DNA from: Aspergillus flavus
Taxonomy: Eukaryota; Ascomycota; Eurotiomycetes; Eurotiales; Aspergillaceae
Assembly (NCBI RefSeq): GCF_009017415.1
Contig: NC_092404.1
Location: 496,001-560,000 of the forward strand
Direction of reading: 5' to 3'
Length of the DNA: 64,000 nt
A model generated the notes under the pieces. That model searched no databases, had not been told where the DNA came from, and was given only the letters and a program-made list of their open reading frames with translations. The position numbers and the translations under genes were made by a program. Positions 53,561-62,645 of this stretch are shown one piece after another. The first letter of the stretch is position 1, and each line of letters begins with the position of its first letter.

Positions 53561-54532
53561 TTACACAACCCGCGTACAACCCGGCTCAATAGCTTCCAAG
53601 ATCTCCACGAGCTCCGCCCACAGCTTCATCTGTGTCTTCTTCCCCTCCTCACTACGAACAAACGTAGACAAGGCACCATTATCCACCTTCCCATTCGTCA
53701 TATACGCTCCATGACTCTCCTCGCCACTCGCAGCCCCAGCCACAAGCGTCCTACTCCCCACCTCCGTCGACCTAGCAAGCACCATCTGCAAGAGCGCAAA
53801 CGCTAGTCCCATCTCCCGACCTAGTCGCGAATGACAAAACCCCGGATTCACCATATTTATAATCACCGAGTCCCCAGCTCCCTGCGCCACCATCTCGCGC
53901 AACAAGAGTACCTGCAACAGCTTCGACAACTCATACCTCTCCGGCATGTTCGCCTGCTCTTTATCATCCAAAGCCTTAAACACATTCTCGGCACTCCGCT
54001 CCGCAAACTTAGCCCAGGCATGCACCTCACTAACAACCGTCGTCAACCGAGGCTTCGTACCAGGATGTAACCTGGCACTCTTCCGCAACGTCGGCAACAC
54101 CAACAATTCCAATAGAATGGTATTAATCACATTCACTGTTATAGTCCGCTCATGGCCCTCTGCCAGTTGAAAGGTACCGGTTGCTATCGAGGCATTGGCG
54201 ATGAATACATCCAGACGTGGGAGCTCGGCTACTTTCTTTGCGAATGCGAGCACCGATTCGTGGGATGCCAGGTCTAGATCCCATACTTCGCAGATGCCGG
54301 TGGTCCCGGTGGATCTCTCGATGGATTGCCGGGCTTCTTCGCCGGCGGAGCGGTTGCGGACGGCGAGGATGACTTTCGCTGCACCGAGACGCGTGAAGTG
54401 TCTGGCTGCTTCTAGGCCGAGGCCGACGTTGGAGCCGGTGATTATGATTGTTTGGTTGGTGAATGATGTTGTCGGGTAGGCGGGTCTGATGAAGAGTTGG
54501 GAGTAGAGGAAGTCGTAGTCGAAGATACCCAT
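53561..54532 (-). CDS. Short-chain dehydrogenase/reductase (SDR1, retinol dehydrogenase-like)
   Basis: Intronless 323-residue NAD(P)-dependent oxidoreductase with a Rossmann fold. Nucleotide-binding motif TGSNVGLG at residues 32-39 after a 24-residue N-terminal extension, adenine-pocket WDLDLAS, structural motif IANAS (Asn-Ala-Ser instead of the usual NAG), catalytic Ser in VVSEVHAW and the YELSK catalytic Tyr/Lys pair. FVRSEEGKKTQMKLWAELVE is the conserved C-terminal segment of the fungal members seen in polyketide pathways. A palindrome TCGG-N3-CCGA lies about 270 bases upstream of the start, which ties it to SDR2, the EthD relic and the regulator. The substrate is unknown. Confidence 0.88.
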   Translation of the reverse strand: MGIFDYDFLYSQLFIRPAYPTTSFTNQTIIITGSNVGLGLEAARHFTRLGAAKVILAVRNRSAGEEARQSIERSTGTTGICEVWDLDLASHESVLAFAKKVAELPRLDVFIANASIATGTFQLAEGHERTITVNVINTILLELLVLPTLRKSARLHPGTKPRLTTVVSEVHAWAKFAERSAENVFKALDDKEQANMPERYELSKLLQVLLLREMVAQGAGDSVIINMVNPGFCHSRLGREMGLAFALLQMVLARSTEVGSRTLVAGAASGEESHGAYMTNGKVDNGALSTFVRSEEGKKTQMKLWAELVEILEAIEPGCTRVV

Positions 54533-55339
54533 TTTGGTTGTGGTTGAGCGAGCCTGTGAGGTGGTGAGTGAAGTGGTCTGGGGGAGAGAAGGTGTGAGAT
54601 TGATGGTACGCGGGATATATAGGCTATAGGTAGAGATTTATGTTCATATTGTGCCACTTTCATGGTATGGACGGACTTAGAGGGGATCAGGCTTGTATAA
54701 GTCCGGAAGTTATTCTATGTCCTCGACAATGTATCCATATCGGTGGCTGGTGGAGGGCTACGACCCTAAAAGATAGATCATCGGTGGTGAGGGCCCACTC
54801 ATACTCGGCCCCCGAGCGGAGTTTAGAGTGTAAAGGCGTAGTATGACGGAGATAAGAATAAAGCCGGCCACGATTCACTCCACATTAGAATTTAACATTA
54901 AGTCTGCACGAATTCGGGACACGCTCCGCTTCGCATCTAGTTAGGTCAATCTAGTAGTCGCATTGTTACTGATCCTCTACTTGTAATCTGGTACCTTGGG
55001 GGTTGATATTCTTACCGACTTCTTGCATGGTTTTCACAAGAGTATAATCGTCGCACTACGAATAAGGTCAGAAGGGGACACGATCACAACGAACACTCCA
55101 AGTAGTGTTTCCTTTATCCAATTCCGATCCCAAAAAATGCAGTCAACGATTTCGTAGAACATAGGATGGCACCTATGTGTTCGTAAATCGAGGCTTGGCT
55201 CTTAGATCCTTGCATATAGATTTTAGTATCACATAGGATATCTATTGACAGTATTCCAGTTTAATACCGACTATATCACTCGATCCTATAACTCTTTATC
55301 CTTCCAACTCTATAAAGCTGGTCTCTAGTAAATATTCCT
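54533..55339. other. Promoter region of SDR1 and 3' side of SDR2
   Basis: No gene is supported in these 800 bases. The palindrome at 54804-54816 is listed separately. Confidence 0.6.
54804..54816. promoter_or_regulatory. Palindrome CTCGG-CCC-CCGAG, putative Zn2Cys6 site
   Basis: Perfect inverted repeat with 5-base arms and a 3-base spacer, about 270 bases before the SDR1 start codon. TCGG-N3-CCGA is the form bound by gliotoxin- and sirodesmin-type Zn2Cys6 regulators. It continues GCGGAGTTTAGAG, loosely like the tail after the other sites in this group. Confidence 0.5.
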
Positions 55340-56251
55340 CTACCAGGGAATATTCTTTCCATCATACATGTCCCAGCCAGGGGCATAAATATTCTTAAAA
55401 CACCCGTTTGAGTCACTCTCCGCTTTGTCGACGACATTCAGAACTGCCTGTGCCCCCTCTTCCGCGGTGAGGTGAGCATCATCACCACCCATATCAGTTT
55501 TCAGCCACTACATCAGTTAGCAAGCAGAAAGGTCACTAAGTACATTTAGATAACTTACCCCGGGACTAACAGCCAGGAAGATAAATCCCTCATCCTTATA
55601 GGACATCGCATATTGAACAGTAAGTGCGTTGAGAGCAGCTTTGCTAATCTTGTAGGCTGGGCAGTTGGCAAAGCTAGACATCTCCGCTTGCGCCATTGAA
55701 GCATAAACCGTCGAGCTAGTTTAGTAGAGAAACCGTCAGTCCAAAAGAATAGCATTAGAGATGAACATAACTCACATATTAGCAACCTTCTTCGACTTTC
55801 CTATTTTCAAAAGGGGTAGAAAAGCGCGCGTCACATTATGTGTTCCAACCACGTTCACGGAAAGTTGGTAATCAAGATCGGACCTTTAATGCTGATTAGA
55901 TTTATCTTGAATGAATTATATTATCTCTTGATAGAATGCTCACATATTCGCAGTTTTCCCTTCCAACCAGGAATGAACACCAGCGCAGTTAATCAGAACG
56001 TCAACGCCTTTCTGGCCCACGACTGATCCAGTCTTTTCAACACAACTCGAGATACTGGCCTCATTAGACACATCTAGCGGGATGAAAACAACACGACCAG
56101 AGTCCCGTGCGACGATCTCATCTAACGCGGTGCTGGACTTCCGAGTAGCAGCGATGACAAGACTGACATCCGTGGGTTCCCGAGATGCCAGTTCTTTGAC
56201 CATTGCCAGTCCCAGTCCGCGGGCGCTTCCTGTCACGATGTAGGTCGCCAT
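55340..56251 (-). CDS. Short-chain dehydrogenase/reductase (SDR2, csgA/sniffer-like)
   Basis: Four exons (56251-55944, 55883-55776, 55715-55559, 55507-55340) join exactly to 246 residues. Cofactor motif YIVTGSARGLGLAM at the very N-terminus, structural NCAG in LINCAGVHSW, catalytic Ser/Tyr/Lys in STVYASMAQ and PAYKISKAALN, and the substrate-loop start VSPGWLKTDMGG. This matches the carbonyl-reductase-like sniffer/csgA branch, often found in fungal secondary metabolism. Exon borders carry GTGAGC, GTGAGT and GTAAGT donors. Repeat block A with two TCGG/CCGA-type sites lies 180-350 bases before its ATG, and also upstream of the divergent EthD relic, so the block acts as a shared promoter in the layout. 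Confidence 0.88.
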
Positions 56252-56556
56252 GTTAATATTGGGTGGAAATAGGTTTGCGGGATCGATAGATAGGTTTAGT
56301 TACTTTAGTATTCGGGCTGGTTTATATACATAGCACTAACGCTAGAAATTAGTCATGGGCCGATTCTCGACTGCTTTTCCAGCCTCCCCATATATGCCGG
56401 GGTGGATCCCGACTATCATTTTAGACCGGCAGTTATAAAACCCAGGAGGAGATACTACTATCCACTACGGAGTAGTAATCAAATCAGCTATAGCCAATTG
56501 ATGACTGGTTTCTGAAAAATTAAGATAGTTGAGGAGTCAGGGTTTGCTGCTCAGTC

Positions 56557-56568
56557 TCGGTTATCCAA
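56557..56568. promoter_or_regulatory. Near-palindrome TCGG-TTAT-CCAA
   Basis: One mismatch from the TCGG-N4-CCGA form, and only three bases before the perfect site at 56572, so the two resemble a tandem pair of half-degenerate binding sites. Confidence 0.4.
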
Positions 56569-56571
56569 GGG

Positions 56572-56583
56572 TCGGATATCCGA
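56572..56583. promoter_or_regulatory. Palindrome TCGG-ATAT-CCGA, putative Zn2Cys6 site
   Basis: Perfect 12-base palindrome (CGG-N4-CCG core) inside block A, followed by GCGAAAACGGTTTAGC. The equivalent in block B keeps the arms but changes the spacer (CCTT), which is the pattern expected of a bound site under selection. Confidence 0.6.
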
Positions 56584-57089
56584 GCGAAAACGGTTTAGCA
56601 TCTTTAAGCAGATAATCTTGGAAATGGATACCTGAGGCGCTTAATATCAAACTGCCAGATCCATCTGATTAGAGCATATAAATTGGCCGTGTGGAGATCC
56701 TGATATCTAGTTATAATATGTAGGATCTCTATAATCTACAAATACCGAAAGATAAGATGTAATAAAATATGAAGGCATGGATTTGGCCATGCAATTGGTC
56801 GAAGGGCGCCAACGTGCGTTTATCGCGAACCATTTCTGGTCATCTATACCAGGGCTCTGGGACAAAGGCCAAAGAATCTCCGAGTACAAGATCTTGACAG
56901 GAGGCCTGTCAGATCCAGGATGTTTGGAGGCTAAGCCACTAAGCACAGCCTACAAGGTCATTTGGCCCCCACCTTGATAGATATTTAGTTGCTGCCTTGT
57001 CTCCTTCGTATTCTTCGTCCTCTCAACTTCTTTGCAACGATCTAGCTGTCTATACCCCCACACTTTCTGTTCTATCCACACCGACCAGC

Positions 57090-57495
57090 ATGTCTCTCAG
57101 GGTCATCATCTACGCCTACCGTAATCTCCCTCGAGGACTTCAAGAAGCACTCTGAGGCTCACGTCGACCTCATCAAGCAGCTCACCGGTGAAGACTTCCC
57201 TCTCTTTCACAAGCGCACTTAAGTCGCACGCAACACCGTCGAGGCCCCCGTCGAGGGTGCCAGCGACTGCAATCCCCTGACCCCGGCCACTGTGCTTGTC
57301 GGACAACAGACCGACTTTGGTTTCGATGCTTATGCTGAGCTCACTTTCGTCGATCAGGCTGCTTTCCAAGCCTTCGGTGCAAAGCTCTATGCCCCTGATG
57401 CCGCTGCTCAGATTGCGGCCGATGAGGAGAAGTGGCTGGATAAGTCGAAGCTTGCAATGGCCATGCTTGGGGATGTTATTGAAACTACCAGATAA
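57090..57495 (+). pseudogene. EthD-domain protein, broken
   Basis: Relic of a small dimeric alpha/beta-barrel EthD protein of about 130-140 residues, a family that includes decarboxylase-like or aromatic-cyclisation helpers in fungal polyketide pathways. The ATG at 57090 gives MSLRVIIYAYR, then the frame is lost by a small deletion; the protein continues in another frame as ISLEDFKKHSEAHVDLIKQL, is interrupted by TAA at 57220-57222 (where HKRT-VARN expects Tyr), and then runs cleanly through TPATVLVGQQTDFGFDAYAE and DEEKWLDKSKLAMAML to a TAA at 57493. Two independent lesions make it non-functional. Its 3' two-thirds are otherwise well preserved, suggesting recent loss. Confidence 0.8.
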
Positions 57496-57904
57496 AGGCA
57501 TTTCAGGAGGAAGGGTCTCTGTGAACGACTTGTTTTTTGACTCGTCCCCCTGCTATCTTGAGCATCTTTACAGCCAATTCCGTTTTATAATAAATTCTTC
57601 GCTGGCATTTGGGTGATTCCACTCGTATACGTACGAGTTGGATTCAAACGATGAATCAGTACGTCTTCGGCTCTCATGTGGGTGCCTCAGTAGGACCTTG
57701 GCAATCAAGTATATATGAAGTGGTTTGGAGTATCAACATAAGCTTTCGTAAATTTAATACCTGCCTTAGGAGTCGAAGAATTGTGGCTTTAAAGTTCATC
57801 TTTACTTAGCGATACTTGCAGCCTGCAGAGGCGAATAGAACCCTCCATTCCGCTTCGCTGGTAGTATGAGGTGTAGAAAGTATCCACGGCTTATAATATG
57901 CCAT

Positions 57905-58055
57905 CAGTTATAATCTCCGAGGAGGAGATATCACTATGTCCGCCGTTGGTCAACCTAATGAGCTATAATCAATTGATCTGTCGTCTGAGAAGATCGAAAT
58001 AGTCGAGAATTCGGGTTTACTGCTCGGTCGGCCTTCCGAGCAAAAACGGCTTAGC
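57905..58055. repeat. Duplicated promoter block, copy B
   Basis: Second copy of the block at 56430-56599, in the same orientation and 151 bases long. It lies about 630 bases before the regulator gene. Confidence 0.75.
58028..58039. promoter_or_regulatory. Palindrome TCGG-CCTT-CCGA, putative Zn2Cys6 site
   Basis: Equivalent of the 56572 site in block A, arms conserved and spacer changed, followed by GCAAAAACGGCTTAGC. Confidence 0.6.
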
Positions 58056-58070
58056 GTGTCTGGACTGGCC

Positions 58071-58083
58071 TCGGCTGGTCCGA
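58071..58083. promoter_or_regulatory. Palindrome TCGG-CTGGT-CCGA
   Basis: A further TCGG/CCGA inverted pair with a 5-base spacer, 31 bases after the block B site and outside the aligned repeat. It makes the third spacer length (3, 4, 5) in this group. Confidence 0.45.
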
Positions 58084-58364
58084 GTAAGAGAAATTTTACG
58101 TCCATTATTAATATTTCTTGGGATTATTGTACAATACATGATCTACGTGATCCTCCAGTGTAGAGGTAATTCCGAAGGCTAGTAGGAAGTATTGTGTTGA
58201 ATATGGCATTAAGCTAAGATGTAAAATGCTAGTAAAACTTTTTCCCATAAGGCTTTTCGGTTACTCCTATAGACATGATTGCTCAGATGCTGCATGAAGA
58301 CGTCGACGTGGAAATGAGAGCTATGCATTTAAACTCGATACAAAGTAAGAGGGATCGGCAAAAC

Positions 58365-58365
<1 letters not shown>

Positions 58366-58409
<44 letters not shown>
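58366..58409. repeat. 44-base poly-A run
   Basis: Uninterrupted A's, then GGGAAGAAAAAAA. About 280 bases before the regulator start. It could be a nucleosome-excluding promoter tract or the tail of an old retroposed sequence. Confidence 0.9.
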
Positions 58410-58412
<3 letters not shown>

Positions 58413-58687
58413 AAGAAAAAAAATCATGAGAGGCAAAGTCAGGTGACACGACCATTGCGATGGCTTTTCCAGAGCGGGTACAACCAGAACATGACTGTTA
58501 ATCGACGATATTTCCTATTAAGCCAACTCAAGTTTGATAACTAACGATTCATGCCAATCGAGGGTTTTCTGGTTGAAGCTAGCACTTCTCAGCAAAGCCG
58601 AAAGATCTTGCATCGGGTAGAGTGACATCATGCCGGAGGATATTTTGCCTGCCGTGAGATTAGCCCCATCTCTATTTACCTTATAAG

Positions 58688-61104
58688 ATGCTGGCTCCTA
58701 TTGCCCGAGATGCCAAAGCTGATGATAATAGTGTGATTTATGTTATTCAAGAAAAGTTAAATGCAATAGACAGCGCAATTGCGCCAATTGTGTCGATGCT
58801 GGGGTCGCATGTCAACGCCTTCGCCCCGGACGGGCTTCGAAGCCAAAGTTCTCACCCAGGTATGCATACTTTACCTGTTTGAACTGGTTTTCTTCTTATT
58901 TTACCTTTCTTCTCTACTCTTTCTAGATAATAATTTCAGTGACTAACAATGTTCAGGCTGCCGGAAGAAAGCGTCTTCCAATTAGAAGGAGCCACAGTAG
59001 ACTTACAAAGGTATGAAATGTCGCGCCATACCAAAGCCTACTTACATATACTAGCGAGAGCCCTAATGTCTTGGCCAGCATCCCTGAGCAAGAACAAAAT
59101 GCACCTGCGAAGCGAAGAAAGCTGGACAGTCATAGCAACGCAGAAGCTCGTAATGAATGTAACCCGGCTGCTACCCCGGACAATTCAACCCACCATGCAC
59201 AGCAGGCCAAGCTTGTAATACAGATTGAGGTTGATGGTAGGCGACTGGGTAGGAGACACCTGAGCAATGAGCGGCGGAGAATTTTCGAGTCGGCTGTAAA
59301 GTTAGTTGACCGAATGTCAAGGGGCGAGCACTTGGATTTTCACGAATCCATCGCCTCAGGGGAATCTGCACGCGAATTGCTCGATATTGATATTCCCCAG
59401 ACTCCTCCAGCGGAAATTCTGTATATGCTCCTTCCAGGTAGGCATTCGTGCTCTTACCGTCTTTAGTGCGTACTAATACTATCTAGAGCCAGTTATGGGC
59501 GATGGACTCCATCATATCAGATGGCCCGACCATATATCCAACAAGGCTTTTGAAAGAATGATGAGCAGTCTTCTCGATGGTGACTGCAGGGGACAGCTTT
59601 TCTATCAATATAGTATTTGCGTCTATGTGAAAGCGATGTTTCACCTATATCAATTGGCGAGGCGATCGACAAACCCATCGGTAAAGAAGCAGCTTCAGAA
59701 GTCGAAACGAACATACGAGGCCGCTGCGCTTCAAGCACTCAAGCATATCAATCTGATGTCAACGCCCAGCTTGTCGCTAATTCAGGCTCTCCTATCAGCT
59801 GTAAGTGATGTTACTGAACGTAACAAGACCACAAACTAACAGGAACTATAGGCGTTACTAATGCAGCACACCACCAACATAAGTCAATGCTGGCTACTAA
59901 ACTCATATGCTGCTCGCCAGGTCGTCTCTTTGAATTATCATAAGCCCTGTCCGCCATCTCAATCAGGCTGTAATGATGAAATTCAAAGTGCCGTATACTG
60001 GTGCTATTATCTCGATCGAACTACCAGTGCTCTTCTAATACGACATCCCTCGTTACCAGAATTGCATGCACCTCCTACGGACTTTATTACTACTGATATG
60101 TCATCACCCTATAACAGGTTATTATTCGTGCTTCTAGATCTAGCCAAAGTTCAAGGAACATTGTTGGATATCACCTTGAATGACGGCGACAAATCTAGGT
60201 CTCAGATCTTTGAGATCTTTCAAGGCGTCCAAGAGCGGATGGACAGAGTTTATTCGAGTTTACAAGAAGTAAGCTGTGAATTCCAGTATCGTACAACAGC
60301 CAATTGATATTACCTTAGACTCGAAGCGCTATCTCTGGCCCAGCATTGTATGACTGGGTAGCGGCGGACTTTAGCTATTATGCAATTTATGCCGATATGC
60401 TTCGAACACGCCTTGGCTACGATGGTAGTCCAGCAACTCACTCCGACTGCTTAGTGTACTCGAGAAGAGCGCTCAGAGCATTTCAATACCTCCAAGAACA
60501 TGTCGATCATATGCCAGGATTCAATGACCCCGAACCGTCTTTTCTGACATGGTTTGCAGTCTTTCTCCATCTTAATACACAGATGGAAAGCTAACGCCGT
60601 CGTGTTAGGACTATCGCCTTATACCCAGTAGCCCCCTTCTTCGTTGTCTTTTGTAATATAATTGCCACTTCGGATGAAACCGACTATCGCTTAGTACAAC
60701 AGATAATCAAGGGGCTGTCACAATTCAAAGCTACCCCGTACCTAGCCAGATTGTTAAGTTTATTGACCTCTCTTCTTCGCCTTTGTGATCCGTTATTCCA
60801 AAATATGAGTTATCAAACCCGACATTCGCATATCGCGGGAGAAGGTTCCTCATCTACACATACACCGCACAACCATGTACCGAACCACGCAACAAGTATC
60901 CCGACTTTCGAAACTGAGCTCGCGGAAAGTTCGGGTACCCAGCTATCTTCAACCGCCTATGCCACGTATATGAGCGCAGATATCTCGAATCGTGGGGTGG
61001 GGGACACATCCTACCCAATGGCAGACGATCTCATGTGGCAGTTAGTCAATAGCCAATTTCCCTACAGTTGGCTGGAGGCGGATACTATCTTTGATATTTT
61101 CTAA
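58688..61104 (+). CDS. Fungal_trans-domain regulator lacking the Zn2Cys6 DNA-binding domain
   Basis: Seven exons (58688-58859, 58940-59010, 59059-59437, 59487-59800, 59852-60268, 60319-60551, 60609-61104) join in frame to 693 residues. It has a helical start (SVIYVIQEKLNAIDSAIAPI), a basic stretch (AAGRKRLPIRRSHSRL, PAKRRKLD) suited to nuclear import, and then the fungal transcription-factor middle homology domain: ILYMLLPEPVMGDGLHH, QALKHINLMSTPSLSLIQAL, WLLNSYAARQVVSLNYH, AVYWCYYLDRTTSALLIRHP. The C-terminus is Ser/Thr-rich and ends EADTIFDIF, an acidic-hydrophobic tail like an activation motif. The six-cysteine cluster normally near the N-terminus is absent from the gene and from the 400 bases upstream. 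It therefore should not bind DNA by itself; either a 5' deletion or a co-regulator. Confidence 0.78.
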
Positions 61105-62113
61105 TAGGGTTTTGTGGCTTGTCGCTTCTCGGAATACGGCAGAATCGCCGATGTACCCTTAGGGCATGTTGCGTAAGACAGTCACGATCCCTCTACCAGC
61201 GATAGTATCAATGAACGGCAGAAATGATTGACATTGTGTATTGTCGATTTAACTCTAGCGGTGAAGGAGATAAATTATCCTCGATTGGCTAGAAGACCAA
61301 GCGAATTCCCTCTATATGTGGCAACCCCCATCCATCATCACGAGAATAGTAACCCTAAATCCCTCAACAAGCACTGCTTCTCTAAATGCCCCAATAGAAG
61401 AAACCCCAGATCGCTACACATCGAAATAGCCAACCCCAAGAGATAAGCATCTTCACATGATCCCAAAACAAACCCTCCGTAAAGCATATCGCCAATACAC
61501 TCACAGACTCTAACTCGATAGATCTAATCAAGACATAACTTTCCATGCTGATCAAAGCTTCGCAAAAGAACTTCTACGGTGAGACCCAACCTGCTCGTAT
61601 ACACCCAGAACGCCAGGGTCCAGGCACGTTCCAGAAAACCACCATGGAAGGAAACTCTGCATACCACAACAGCATCCAGACTAACTTCATCTATCCACTT
61701 TAGGCACCCGTATTTCAGAAAAGCTTATCGATGGGCACGGACGTGCTGTTGTGTCACCCAATTTGGTAGAGCTGAAGTCTGGGTCTGCTGTACCAGACTT
61801 TTTCACTGCTTGCTTTTTCCGCGGTGAGTCAGGGTTTTTCATGTCGTTGTCGTGGCTTAGGGATACTTTGTGCTCTTGATGGATTACTATGATGTATACT
61901 TGGCAGTTTTATGTTTGATATAGAATATGATATCGCACCATTATGACTCTTCTACTATCCAGGGAATGAAAACAGGAACAAAGGCCACAGTCAGTCAAAC
62001 CACATAATCACACAAAGACAAGTGCCAAAGCATAATAAAATTAAATCAAAGTATTTTTATCCAAGACAAGCTTTCTAGTTAACCTTAATTGGAAATTTTA
62101 AATCGCGCATGTC

Positions 62114-62127
62114 AGCCACGTGTGGCT
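62114..62127. promoter_or_regulatory. Inverted repeat AGCCAC-GT-GTGGCT containing an E-box
   Basis: Six-base arms around GT, creating CACGTG in the centre, about 520 bases before the iron permease ATG. CACGTG-type sites are used by fungal bHLH regulators, including SREBP-type ones that control iron and sterol genes. The assignment is by pattern only. Confidence 0.45.
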
Positions 62128-62577
62128 CTCGCCTGAAGAAAACCCTCTCTATATATGCCGCATGAGTAACATAAAACCATCTACCCTCCTTTGCTTACCT
62201 TCTTCATATCAAGCACGAACAGATCCTCCTGCTCTAGGATTGATTCCCATCCTCAGTGTCCAACTCTACATCGATGAATAACCTCGTTGCAATCCTTTGT
62301 CCGATCGTCCCTGTGCTGGTATGCCGTAACCGCAGACCGGGTGGTTGCTTGCTAGCATTTTTGGAAGAGCCTCGTCCTCCTTAAGACTGGCTTTGGGGTA
62401 TACATGCCTTGAGAATACTCGGTGATGGGGTAATGGAATATATTGTTTGTTGTAGGTTGATGGTTGGGTTGGGCTTGGGATACTTACCTGTGCTGATCAT
62501 GTTTTAGTAGTTTGATAGATTGACCACCGCTCGATTCGTTCGTTTTTTCGTCGGTGCTGGTCCTGTTGCACAAAGTC

Positions 62578-62623
62578 GAAGAGAGAAAAGAAGAAAAGAA
62601 AAAAGAAGACAAGAAAAGAAAAT
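62578..62623. repeat. Purine (A/G) tract in the 5' leader
   Basis: About 45 bases almost purely A and G, ending some 20 bases before the permease start codon; probably transcribed leader sequence. Confidence 0.7.
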
Positions 62624-62645
62624 TCAGAGATCAACAACGATTCAA

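Larger units (their letters stand above)
56430..56599. repeat. Duplicated promoter block, copy A
   Basis: Aligns base by base, with many substitutions and one extra segment of roughly 18 bases, to 57905-58055. Shared landmarks in order: CAGTTATAA, GAGGAGATA, GCTATA-CCAATTGAT / GCTATAATCAATTGAT, GGGTTT-CTGCTC, TCGG-N4-CCGAGC, AAAACGG-TTAGC. It is 170 bases long. The copy sits upstream of both SDR2 and the EthD gene. Confidence 0.75.
56252..57089. promoter_or_regulatory. Divergent promoter of SDR2 and the EthD relic
   Basis: About 840 bases between opposite start codons. Contains duplicated block A and its palindromes, plus no supported gene. A frame at 56777-56977 was not accepted. Confidence 0.6.
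57496..58687. promoter_or_regulatory. Region between EthD relic and regulator, with block B
   Basis: Holds repeat block B, two TCGG/CCGA palindromes and a 44-base poly-A run. A poly-Lys frame here is an artefact of the poly-A. A candidate vestigial first exon (ATG at 58630, MPEDILPA, then GTGAGA) is followed by only 34 bases before the regulator's first called exon. Confidence 0.6.
61105..62645. other. Intergenic region and Fet4-type gene promoter
   Basis: No supported gene; frames at 61228-61446 and 61579-61827 lack domains. The right half is the promoter and leader of the iron permease, with the E-box inverted repeat and a purine tract listed separately. Confidence 0.55.

Noticed and set aside
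58275..58544. Frame with a run of Lys codons
   Set aside because: Created by the 44-base poly-A run; no other protein character.
52666..61104. A polyketide or peptide biosynthetic cluster
   Set aside because: Two SDRs, EthD and a regulator are typical companions, but no synthase, P450 or transporter lies within the window beside them; only a remnant or tailoring group can be claimed.
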